Below are positions 43,958 to 51,725 of a stretch of DNA of 64,000 nt, piece by piece; the stretch's first letter is position 1, and every line of letters begins with the position of its first letter. The stretch is from assembly GCA_947253625.1 (NCBI GenBank), contig CAMYAB010000003.1, positions 1 through 64,000 of the forward strand, given 5' to 3'. The notes under the pieces are model-generated. The model ran no database searches. It was not told where the DNA came from and saw only the letters and a program-made list of their open reading frames with translations. A program made the translations under genes and the position numbers. Source of the DNA: an uncultured Porphyromonadaceae bacterium (lineage in GTDB: Bacteria > Bacteroidota > Bacteroidia > Bacteroidales > Porphyromonadaceae).

Positions 43958-44048
43958 ACTTTTCCCCAAGGGAAAAATAGTTTGTATGCACATCGGTCGG
44001 ACTTTTGGACGGCGAGCGATGAGAATAGCCACACTCCAAGCTTTTAGT

Positions 44049-44056
44049 TAACTTTG
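44049..44056 (+). promoter_or_regulatory. -7 box (TAACTTTG) for thiamine pyrophosphokinase
   Basis: TAACTTTG lies 24 bases before the ATG at 44081. No riboswitch is seen. Confidence 0.7.
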
Positions 44057-44080
44057 CCCCATTATTATTCAAACTAGCTC

Positions 44081-44767
44081 ATGAGCAACCAAGACTGGTC
44101 GACACGACTACTCACCTCAATCAGCAATATGCCCTTGCCGGACACCCTGGTGGTCGCCAATGGCACCCTTCAGTCGGACGCCCCGGACTACATACGTCAA
44201 GCCAAGCACATCCTCATATGTGACGGCGCCCTGGGGCAGTATGTCACCGTTGCAGGCTCTCGGACACCCGACCTCGTGATCGGCGACGGCGACTCAGTAG
44301 ACCCGGACCTCCTGCAGGAGCTGGGAGTCGCATTCACACACGTATCGGACGAAGAGATCAACGACCTCACCAAAGCCGTACACGAAGCCCTGCACCGAGG
44401 CTGGCGCGACCTTCACATCATCGGTGGCACCGGTCGGAGAGAGGACCACACACTGGGCAATATCTTTTTGCTCCCCGACTACCTGGAGGAGGGAGCAAGA
44501 GTCGCCATGCACACGGAGTATGGGGTGTTTGTACCCTTTAGAGGCACCATGGTGGTAGAGGGGATGAGGGGTCACGAGGTGAGCTTTTTCGACATCGACC
44601 GAATGCCAATGAGTGCGAGCGGAGTGGCCTATCCTTTTGTCCAAAGGAGCTTCCCGGCACTCTGGCAGGCCACCCTCAACCACATCACCGAGCACACCAT
44701 GACCGTCTCCTCCGACGGGCGAGCCCTCCTCTACCTGAGCAAGAGCAAACGCAAGGAGTATGAGTAA
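44081..44767 (+). CDS. Thiamine pyrophosphokinase
   Basis: This 228-aa enzyme converts thiamine and ATP to thiamine diphosphate. Motifs are LVVANGTL, LICDGAL, DLVIGDGDSVDPD, DEEINDLTKA and IIGGTGRREDHTLGN, all of the Bacteroidota single-domain TPK with a C-terminal beta-sandwich. It overlaps the RNase H gene by 8 bases. It may complement a thiamine or related vitamin transporter elsewhere. Confidence 0.94.
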   Translation: MSNQDWSTRLLTSISNMPLPDTLVVANGTLQSDAPDYIRQAKHILICDGALGQYVTVAGSRTPDLVIGDGDSVDPDLLQELGVAFTHVSDEEINDLTKAVHEALHRGWRDLHIIGGTGRREDHTLGNIFLLPDYLEEGARVAMHTEYGVFVPFRGTMVVEGMRGHEVSFFDIDRMPMSASGVAYPFVQRSFPALWQATLNHITEHTMTVSSDGRALLYLSKSKRKEYE

Positions 44768-45404
44768 ACGGCCAAAAACCTACGTGGTATGGGAGGGCCG
44801 AGAGCCCGGGATCTACGAGACATGGGAGGAGTGCAAGGCACAGACCCATGGCGTGAAAGCCCGCTTCAAGTCCTACGAAGACCTGGACCCCAAGGAGGCC
44901 CGTCGGCTCCTCGAGGCCGGGCCACCACCCACCGCACCAAGGACCAAGACCAAGACCAAGACCAAAACCAAAACCAAGGGAGACTGGCACGGGATCGTAG
45001 ACCCGGACGCTTGGGCCGTGGACGCCGCCACCTCCGGCAACCCCGGGCCGACAGAGTACAAGTGCGTCGTCGTGGAGACAGGCGACGTGATCTTTGCAAG
45101 CAAAGTCTATCCGCTCGGAACCAACAACCTGGGGGAGTTTTTGGCCATCGTGCATGCTATGGCCCACATGCAAAAGGTAGGCTACTACCCACCCCTCTAC
45201 TCCGACAGCAAGATCGCCATCGGCTGGATCCAAAAAAAAGCCTACAAGACAACCCTCCCCAGGACAGCTGAGACCGAAGAGCTCTTTCGGACACTGGACC
45301 GTGCGGTAAACTGGATCCGCACCCACGACCTATCCCCCTACACCCTACGACTCTGGGACACCCCCCGATTTGGAGAAAACCCCGCCGACTACGGACGAAA
45401 ATAA
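44760..45404 (+). CDS. RNase H with N-terminal viroplasmin domain
   Basis: This 214-aa type 1 RNase H has a short viroplasmin (RNA-DNA hybrid binding) domain at residues 1-50 (YVVWEGREPGIYETWEEC, GVKARFKSYED). A Pro/Thr/Lys linker with (Thr-Lys)6 follows, then the catalytic domain with AVDAAT, NNLGEFLA, YSDSKIA and ENPADY carrying the acidic residues. It removes RNA from hybrids. The linker is encoded by six copies of ACCAAG/ACCAAA (44943-44978). Confidence 0.9.
   Translation: MSKRPKTYVVWEGREPGIYETWEECKAQTHGVKARFKSYEDLDPKEARRLLEAGPPPTAPRTKTKTKTKTKTKGDWHGIVDPDAWAVDAATSGNPGPTEYKCVVVETGDVIFASKVYPLGTNNLGEFLAIVHAMAHMQKVGYYPPLYSDSKIAIGWIQKKAYKTTLPRTAETEELFRTLDRAVNWIRTHDLSPYTLRLWDTPRFGENPADYGRK
44943..44978 (+). 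repeat. Hexanucleotide repeat in the RNase H linker
   Basis: Four ACCAAG and two ACCAAA units in tandem encode (Thr-Lys)6. Changes of one unit keep the frame. Confidence 0.9.
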
Positions 45405-45478
45405 ACAGACCATCGTACACCCTCTCCGACTCCCCTAACCCCCTATTTCCAAAACATTATTTTATTTCCACTAAAAAC

Positions 45479-46441
45479 GTGACAGCAAAACGGCTTTTCA
45501 AAGACTTTGGCCTCATGTGGGCCATGCTGGTGGGAGCACTCCTGACGCCCTACCTATACCGCTTTACATTCATCCTCCCCTACTCCCTCTTTGTGATGCT
45601 TGCACTGAGCTACACACGGTTCAAACCCTCGGACCTACGGATCGAACCCCTCCACTACGCCCTCTTTGCGGCCCAGTGGATCGTGGGGCTGCTGATCTAC
45701 TTTGTGCTCGCACCGCTCAACCCGATTCTCGCCCAAGGGCTGGCACTCATCGCCCTCACCCCCACTGCCACCTCCGCGGCAGTCATCACCATGATGCTGG
45801 GCGGTAGCATTGCCTTTGTGACCTCCTTCCTCATCCCCTGCAACATCCTCATAGCCCTCACGGCCCCACTCCTCATCAGCGCAGTCTATCCGGATATGGG
45901 AGGCACCTACATGGACAATGTCCTCGCCATACTGGGGCAAGTCTCCGCACTCCTCATCCTACCCCTGGCACTGATCTGGGGCCTGCGCTACCTCGCACCG
46001 CGAGTGCATGATGGGCTCTCCAAGTACGTGGGGCTCACCTTCTACGTCTGGATGGTCAATGTCGCCATCATATCCGCCAACACCATCCACACCTTCATGA
46101 CCAGCGACATCCTCACCATACGCGATGCCTTTGTCTACACCGTGTCAGCGGCAGGCCTGGCGGTCATCCTCTACTACATCGGCCAAAAGCTGGGAGCCTA
46201 CTACGGAGGACAGAGAGTCAACGGACGACAATCACTCGGCCAAAAAAACACCATCCTAGCCATCTGGATAGCTCAGACCTTCATGAACCCCGTCGTCTTC
46301 ATCGTCCCGGCCTTTTATGTCATTTGGCAAAACGTCCTCAACTCCATCGAGCTGGCCATCGTCAACAAAGAGCGCCGCGAAGTACAAGAGGAGGTGGCCA
46401 AGCAAATCGAAGAAGAGGAGGACGAGTACCTCGAGGTGTAA
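45479..46441 (+). CDS. Bile acid:sodium symporter-family (BASS) membrane protein
   Basis: This 320-aa inner-membrane protein has about nine hydrophobic segments and the family core LALIALTPTATSAAVITMMLGG. BASS proteins move organic anions with sodium; the substrate here is unknown. A GTG at 45479 is the first start in frame, with the ATG at 45515 as an alternative. The C-terminal tail is acidic (EEEEDEYLEV). The 74-base spacer after RNase H is A+T-rich and contains no obvious promoter box. Confidence 0.83.
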   Translation: MTAKRLFKDFGLMWAMLVGALLTPYLYRFTFILPYSLFVMLALSYTRFKPSDLRIEPLHYALFAAQWIVGLLIYFVLAPLNPILAQGLALIALTPTATSAAVITMMLGGSIAFVTSFLIPCNILIALTAPLLISAVYPDMGGTYMDNVLAILGQVSALLILPLALIWGLRYLAPRVHDGLSKYVGLTFYVWMVNVAIISANTIHTFMTSDILTIRDAFVYTVSAAGLAVILYYIGQKLGAYYGGQRVNGRQSLGQKNTILAIWIAQTFMNPVVFIVPAFYVIWQNVLNSIELAIVNKERREVQEEVAKQIEEEEDEYLEV

Positions 46442-46538
46442 GCACTCACCGCGAGGCAAACACCCCTACGACAGCCCAACCTTTCGCCCCTCAATCGTAA
46501 CTAGCCTCCCCTAAATCAGCGGGTTAGCAAAAATTGAG

Positions 46539-46546
46539 TATATTTG
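46539..46546 (+). promoter_or_regulatory. -7 box (TATATTTG) for the M3 peptidase
   Basis: TATATTTG lies 42 bases before the ATG at 46589 and excludes the TTG at 46544 as a start. Confidence 0.72.
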
Positions 46547-46588
46547 TCCGAAAAGGATACTATCAAAAACCAAAATAACCATACACCC

Positions 46589-48724
46589 ATGAATTATATC
46601 CAAACAACCATCCTAACACTGACCGGTATGGCACTACTAGCCACAGCGGGGTGCAACAAAAAAGCGGCCATCTCAATCGAGGGCAACCCCTTCGGAGAGG
46701 TCAGCACACTCGCATTTGGTGCACCCGACTTCGCCAAAATCACGGACGAAGACTATCTACCCGCCATCAAATATGGCATAGCCCAACAAAAAGAAGAGAT
46801 CCAGGCCATCATCGACAACCCGGAGGCCCCCACTTTTGAAAACGTCATCCTCGCCTACGAGAGCAGTGGCAAGCTGCTGGATCGAGTGACCAATACGTTT
46901 TTCGCTGTGTCGGGAGCGGACGGCACCGATGCGATCACCAAGATCGAGGCAGAGGTCATCCCGATGCTCACCTCCTGGAGCGACGAGATCACCTTCAACG
47001 AAAAGCTGTTTGAGAAAATAAAGACCGTCTACGACAACGAGTACAACACCCTCCAAGGAGAGGACCAAAAGTTGCTGAAAGAGATCTACGATGGATTTGT
47101 ACGCAGTGGCGCCAACCTCGAAGAGGGACAAAAGGAAGAGCTGGAGAAAATCAATGCCCGGATCGCCGTACTCGAGCAGATCTTTGGAAAACGACTCCCC
47201 GAAGCGGTCAACAACTCACTCGTCTGGATCGACAACGAAGAGGAACTCGCCGGCGTATCACAGGATGCACTGGAGCAGCTCAAGCACAACGCCGAAGAGA
47301 ATGGTGCCAAGGCCCCCTATGCGGTCATCCTCACCAACACCACCCAACAGCCCATCCTCGCATCACTCGAAAACCGCGCCCTGCGTGAGCGTATCTTCAA
47401 CGCCTCTATACACAGGACGGACGAAAACTCCAAGTACAACACCTACCCCATCGTCGTCGAGCTAGCCAAGCTGAGAGCCAAGAAAGCAGAGATACTGGGC
47501 TTCGCAAACTATGCAGACTACAGCCTCTCCAACGCCATGGCGAAAAACTCGGCAACCGTGATGGACTTCCTCAACACCCTCATCAGCGACTTCCGACCCA
47601 AGCTGGAAGCCGAGATGAAGGAGATCGAGAAGTATGCCCAGAGGACCATGGGCAGTGACTTTAGCCTACAACCCTACGACATCCCCTACTACGCCGCCAA
47701 AATGAAGCAGGAGCACTTCAGCATCTCCGAGGACGATGTGAAGCCCTACTTCCAAGTGGACTCCGTGCTGAAAAACGGGGTCTTCTACGCTGCTAATCGG
47801 GTATATGGGCTCACCTTTGAGGAGAGATTCGACCTCCCCACATACCACCAAGACATGCGCGTCTTCACCGTCAAGGACAAGGACGGGAGCGAGATCGGGC
47901 TCTTTTACTTTGACCCCTACGCTCGCCCAACCAAGCGTGGCGGTGCCTGGATGAGCGCATTCCAAAAGCAGAGCTACTTCAATGAAACCAAGCCGATCAT
48001 CTACAACGTCCACAACATAGTCAAGGCACCGGAGGGCCAACCAACCTTCTGCACCTGGGACAACGTGACGACCCTCTTCCACGAGTTTGGGCATGCCCTA
48101 CACGGCCTACTCAGCGACTGCAAGTACAAGACCCTCAGTGGCACCGCCGTATCTCGCGACTTCGTCGAGATGCCGTCACAGTTCAACGAATACTTTGCCA
48201 CTGTCCCGGAGGTCTTTGACCACTTTGCCAAGCATTACGAGACAGGCGAGCCCATGCCCGCACAGCTCAAGGCAAATATGCTCAACTCCGTCCTCTACCT
48301 GCCCACCTACTCACTGGCCGAAAACCTTGCCGCATCCTACATGGACATGGCCTGGCACCTGACCGGCTCCGACCAAGTGGTGGCAGAGGCGGATGCGCCC
48401 GCATTTGAGGCACGTGCGCTCGAGGAGTCTGGGCTCAATCTTCCGCAGATCGCCCCACGCTACCGTACCTCGTACTTCAACCACGTCTGGGGCGGTGGCT
48501 ATGCGGCCGGCTACTACAGCTATGTCTGGAGTGAGGTCCTCACAGCCAACGTGATGGACTACTTCACCACCCATGGGTCACTCAGTCCGGAGGTAGGGCA
48601 GGCATTCCGAGACAAGATCCTCAGCAAAGGCAACACCGTGGATCTGTCGCAAGCCTTTACGGACTTCACCGGCCTGGCCGCACCTGATGTGGCCGCACTA
48701 CTGCCCGCACGCGGGATCAAGTAA
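46589..48724 (+). CDS. M3-family metallopeptidase (Dcp/oligopeptidase A type), lipoprotein
   Basis: This 711-aa peptidase has a lipoprotein signal (lipobox ATAGC) and the zinc motif HEFGH at 498-502 in TLFHEFGHALHGLLSD, with the third ligand Glu in FVEMPSQF. It cleaves short peptides, here in the periplasm or at the outer membrane because of the lipid anchor. The start ATG at 46589 is set by the promoter. A terminator follows at 48756-48797. Confidence 0.94.
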   Translation: MNYIQTTILTLTGMALLATAGCNKKAAISIEGNPFGEVSTLAFGAPDFAKITDEDYLPAIKYGIAQQKEEIQAIIDNPEAPTFENVILAYESSGKLLDRVTNTFFAVSGADGTDAITKIEAEVIPMLTSWSDEITFNEKLFEKIKTVYDNEYNTLQGEDQKLLKEIYDGFVRSGANLEEGQKEELEKINARIAVLEQIFGKRLPEAVNNSLVWIDNEEELAGVSQDALEQLKHNAEENGAKAPYAVILTNTTQQPILASLENRALRERIFNASIHRTDENSKYNTYPIVVELAKLRAKKAEILGFANYADYSLSNAMAKNSATVMDFLNTLISDFRPKLEAEMKEIEKYAQRTMGSDFSLQPYDIPYYAAKMKQEHFSISEDDVKPYFQVDSVLKNGVFYAANRVYGLTFEERFDLPTYHQDMRVFTVKDKDGSEIGLFYFDPYARPTKRGGAWMSAFQKQSYFNETKPIIYNVHNIVKAPEGQPTFCTWDNVTTLFHEFGHALHGLLSDCKYKTLSGTAVSRDFVEMPSQFNEYFATVPEVFDHFAKHYETGEPMPAQLKANMLNSVLYLPTYSLAENLAASYMDMAWHLTGSDQVVAEADAPAFEARALEESGLNLPQIAPRYRTSYFNHVWGGGYAAGYYSYVWSEVLTANVMDYFTTHGSLSPEVGQAFRDKILSKGNTVDLSQAFTDFTGLAAPDVAALLPARGIK

Positions 48725-48755
48725 GCCCATCCACTGACCAACGAAAAAGGCAAGG

Positions 48756-48797
48756 CCGAGAGCTCCCAACCCGATGGGAGACTCTCGGTCTTTCTTT
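48756..48797 (+). terminator. Terminator after the M3 peptidase
   Basis: Arms CCGAGAGCTCCCA and TGGGAGACTCTCGG (48756-48768 and 48775-48788), with small bulges, are followed by TCTTTCTTTTT. Confidence 0.85.
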
Positions 48798-48801
48798 TTG
48801 G

Positions 48802-48809
48802 TATCTTTG
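48802..48809 (+). promoter_or_regulatory. -7 box (TATCTTTG) for panB
   Basis: TATCTTTG directly follows the preceding terminator and lies 44 bases before the panB ATG. Confidence 0.72.
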
Positions 48810-48853
48810 TCGCAACTATAGACAACGACAACACCTTCCCTAAAAGACACAAC

Positions 48854-49675
48854 ATGGGACAATACCTCAGCACAGATAAAAAGAAACTCACTGCAACCCG
48901 CTTCACCGGCATGAAAGCCACAGGCGAAAAGATAGCAATGGTCACCTGCTATGACTACACCAGTGCTCTGCTGGTCGACGAGAGTGGGGTGGATGGCATC
49001 TTGGTCGGTGACTCGGCAAGCAACACCATGATCGGCAACCCCACCACACTGCCCATCACTCTGGATCAGATGATCTACCACACACGCTGTGTGACGAATG
49101 CAGTCCGCCATGCCTTTGTGGTGGCGGACATGCCTTTTGGGACCGTCCATGGAGACAAGCGCCATGCCCTCAAGTGCGCTCTGCGCATGATGAAAGAGAG
49201 TGGAGCCGATGCCATCAAAGTAGAGGGAGGCAGCCCAATCCGCAAATCCCTCAAGCTGATCCTCGAGGCCGGTATCCCTGTGGTGGGGCACTTGGGGCTC
49301 ACCCCACAGTCGGTACACAAGTTTGGAGGATATGGTCTGCGAGCCAAAGAGGAGGCAGAGGCCGAGCGTTTGCTCAAGGATGCCACCATGCTTGCGGATC
49401 TCGGTTGCTGTGGTCTGGTGCTCGAAAAGATCCCCTCCGACTTGGCAAAAAAGGTCACCGAGTCCATCGGGATTCCGACCATCGGGATCGGTGCCGGGCC
49501 CGACACCGATGGGCAGATCCTGGTGATGCAGGATATGCTGGGGATGACCCGAGGCTTCAAGCCCAAGTTTTTGCGCCAGTTTGGCAACATTGGTGAGGAG
49601 ATGGTCGCCGCATTTGATCGCTACTCCACAGCAGTCAAGGCCGGTACCTTTCCCTCTACCGAAGAGTCTTATTAG
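48854..49675 (+). CDS. panB: Ketopantoate hydroxymethyltransferase
   Basis: This 273-aa enzyme makes ketopantoate for pantothenate and CoA synthesis. It shows MVTCYDYTSALLVDESGVDGILVGDSASN, DMPFGTVHG, AIKVEGGSPIRK and GIGAGPDTDGQILV. The gene is followed by the TRIC gene after 50 bases. No panC or panD is nearby. Confidence 0.96.
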   Translation: MGQYLSTDKKKLTATRFTGMKATGEKIAMVTCYDYTSALLVDESGVDGILVGDSASNTMIGNPTTLPITLDQMIYHTRCVTNAVRHAFVVADMPFGTVHGDKRHALKCALRMMKESGADAIKVEGGSPIRKSLKLILEAGIPVVGHLGLTPQSVHKFGGYGLRAKEEAEAERLLKDATMLADLGCCGLVLEKIPSDLAKKVTESIGIPTIGIGAGPDTDGQILVMQDMLGMTRGFKPKFLRQFGNIGEEMVAAFDRYSTAVKAGTFPSTEESY

Positions 49676-49725
49676 GTCGCAGCCGATCCGGCATTTCAAA
49701 CGCACACTCCCCCCAAAAAACACCC

Positions 49726-50406
49726 ATGGATACACTGACAGCAAGTCTGCTCTTTTTCGAAAAGAGTCTCAACGTGACCCTCATCCTCGACTACCTCGGG
49801 ACCTTTGCCTTTGCGATCTCCGGTGTCCGGCTCGCTTCGGGCAAGGACATTGACCTCTTTGGGGCATTTGTGGTGGGATTACTGACAGCGGTAGGCGGTG
49901 GTACGCTCCGCGACGTGATGCTGGGGCTGACCCCGTTTTGGCTGCTCACCCCCAACTACATGCTCATCTCACTCCTGGCTTTTTTCCTCGTACTGCTCTT
50001 CAACAACCTGATCCAAAAGGTCACCCGCGGGGTCTTCCTTTTCGATGCAGTCGGGCTGGGGTTGTTCACAGTGGTCGGTATCGAGCGGGCACTCATGATG
50101 GGCCACCCGGCGTGGGTTGCCATCATGATGGGGGTCATCACCGGCTCCTTTGGTGGACTCCTGCGCGACATTTGCATCAATGAGGTCCCACTCATTTTCC
50201 AAAAAGACATCTATGCCGTCGCAAGCCTGGTCGGTGGACCGGTCTACTTCCTCCTCGCACACATGGGCGCAAGCAACGTCATCGTCCAGACCTTCACGGC
50301 ACTCACCGTGATACTCGTCCGGGTGCTCTGCATGTACTACCACATCTCGCTACCCATCCTCCACAGCGACGAAGACCGGGCTATCCGGCGACGTCCTCGA
50401 ACCTAA
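49726..50406 (+). CDS. TRIC-family cation channel (UPF0126)
   Basis: This 226-aa inner-membrane protein has about seven hydrophobic segments in two similar halves. Conserved loops are SGVRLASGKDIDLFGAFVVG with AVGGGTLRD, and the second half TGSFGGLLRDI. TRIC channels conduct monovalent cations. It lies 15 bases before rsmH and may be co-transcribed with it. Confidence 0.9.
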   Translation: MDTLTASLLFFEKSLNVTLILDYLGTFAFAISGVRLASGKDIDLFGAFVVGLLTAVGGGTLRDVMLGLTPFWLLTPNYMLISLLAFFLVLLFNNLIQKVTRGVFLFDAVGLGLFTVVGIERALMMGHPAWVAIMMGVITGSFGGLLRDICINEVPLIFQKDIYAVASLVGGPVYFLLAHMGASNVIVQTFTALTVILVRVLCMYYHISLPILHSDEDRAIRRRPRT

Positions 50407-50421
50407 GCCCCCCTCCCCACC

Positions 50422-51354
50422 ATGCAAGAAGCCCCCACCTACCATATCCCCGTCTTGCGAGATGAGAGTATCCGCCAGCTGATCACCGACCCCGATGGAC
50501 TCTACATAGATGCGACATTTGGCGGAGGTGGACACTCTGCTGCGCTCCTCCGGCAACTAGGCAGTGGGGCTCACCTCTTCGGCGTGGATCGCGACCTTGA
50601 TGCCCGGAAAAACTGCACCATCACCGACAGTCGCTTCACATTCGTCCGCTCCGACTTTCGCTACATCGGACACTTCATGGCCTACTTTGGCATCGACCGG
50701 GTCGATGGCATCTTGGCAGACCTAGGTGTATCGAGCCACCACCTGGACGACCCGGAGCGTGGGTTTTCGTTTCGTTTCGACGCACCCATCGATATGCGTA
50801 TGAACCAAGCCGGAGGTGCCACCGCGGCGGAGCTCATCCAGACGAGTTCGGTCGAAGACCTCGCACGGATCCTAAAGGAGTACGGAGAGGTCCGAGGGGC
50901 ATGGCGTGTGGCGACCCTCATCAAGCAAGCCTCCGACTCCGACTCCCTCCACACCATCCAAGACTTGCTCGACGCCATAGCCCCGGCCAACCCTCCGCAC
51001 GACAAAAAGGGTCTTGCACGGATCTTCCAAGCACTGCGGATAGCGGTCAATGACGAACTCGGTGCACTACGCGATCTCCTGAGCGAGGGCCAAAAACTCC
51101 TCAAGCCCGGAGGGCACTTTGCCATCATCACCTACCACTCACTGGAGGATCGGCCGGTCAAAAACTTCTTTCGGACCGGCAATATCGACGGCATCCGCCA
51201 CACCGACCACTTCGGTGTCCCCAGTAGCACTTTTGCGCCACTCTACTCCAAACCCACTCTCCCGACCGAGTCGGAGATCGCCTCCAACCCAAGATCTCGA
51301 AGCGCCAAACTACGCACCGGCGTACGCACAGAGGAGCAAGTCGACAGCGAGTGA
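50422..51354 (+). CDS. rsmH: 16S rRNA (cytosine-1402 N4)-methyltransferase
   Basis: This 310-aa enzyme (MraW) methylates C1402 of 16S rRNA. Motifs are YHIPVLRDESI, IDATFGGGGHSAALL, LADLGVSSHHLDDPERGFSFRFDAPIDMRMN and ITYHSLEDRPVKNFF. It usually heads the dcw cell-division cluster after mraZ; here it is flanked by the TRIC gene and a repeat, and no ftsL, pbp or murE is present. The start and length match the family. Confidence 0.96.
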   Translation: MQEAPTYHIPVLRDESIRQLITDPDGLYIDATFGGGGHSAALLRQLGSGAHLFGVDRDLDARKNCTITDSRFTFVRSDFRYIGHFMAYFGIDRVDGILADLGVSSHHLDDPERGFSFRFDAPIDMRMNQAGGATAAELIQTSSVEDLARILKEYGEVRGAWRVATLIKQASDSDSLHTIQDLLDAIAPANPPHDKKGLARIFQALRIAVNDELGALRDLLSEGQKLLKPGGHFAIITYHSLEDRPVKNFFRTGNIDGIRHTDHFGVPSSTFAPLYSKPTLPTESEIASNPRSRSAKLRTGVRTEEQVDSE

Positions 51355-51407
51355 CACCGACGCCACCCCCACCCTCGGGGACCCAGCTCTTCCCCGACCG
51401 CACTCTT

Positions 51408-51568
51408 GCTTTTTCTATCCGTGAAACTATTCGCTTCTATCCGTGAAAAGTTTTGCTTCTATCCGTGAAACCATTCGCTTCTATCCGTGAAAAAACAGCC
51501 CGTTGCAACCATTTGAATCTCAAAGCATTGCAACGGGCTAAAAACAGGGCCTAAAAAAGCCTTTTTCT
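51408..51568 (-). repeat. Dispersed modular repeat, copy F (minus strand)
   Basis: Read on the minus strand, four units with the core CACGGATAGAAGC lie at about 51414-51494. The head is replaced by the 12-bp hairpin at 51497-51539 and a following AAAAAGGCTTTTTTAGGCC. It is in the spacer between rsmH and tamB, opposite in orientation to both genes. The remaining spacer to 51617 holds no gene. Confidence 0.83.
51497..51539. terminator. Strong hairpin in the head of repeat copy F
   Basis: Perfect 12-bp arms AGCCCGTTGCAA (51497-51508) and TTGCAACGGGCT (51528-51539) enclose a 19-base loop containing TTTGAATCTCAAAG. On the minus strand it is followed by GTTTTTT. It may act as a terminator for a minus-strand transcript. 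Confidence 0.6.
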
Positions 51569-51616
51569 CGAGAAAGAGGATAAAAAAATATAATGGAAAG
51601 ACGGCCAAAAAATTGG

Positions 51617-51624
51617 TACATTTG
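51617..51624 (+). promoter_or_regulatory. -7 box (TACATTTG) for tamB
   Basis: TACATTTG lies 101 bases before the proposed ATG at 51726 and 56 bases before the GTG at 51681. Confidence 0.6.
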
Positions 51625-51725
51625 TGTAAATATCCAATCCTGAAACGCTATTTGTAAGTCTCACCAGACAAGACCCTCGAGTGTGGCAAGAAAGGCTCAC
51701 CCCGCAGTGGCCGAGAGATCCAGAG

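Noticed and set aside
43786..43980. Small gene for the heptad peptide on the plus strand
   Set aside because: It begins in the radC terminator T tract and its repeats are explained by the 21-bp DNA period; no promoter is apparent before it.
43958..44080. Thiamine riboswitch before the thiamine pyrophosphokinase gene
   Set aside because: The -7 box at 44049 leaves about 24 bases of leader and no THI-box sequence is present.
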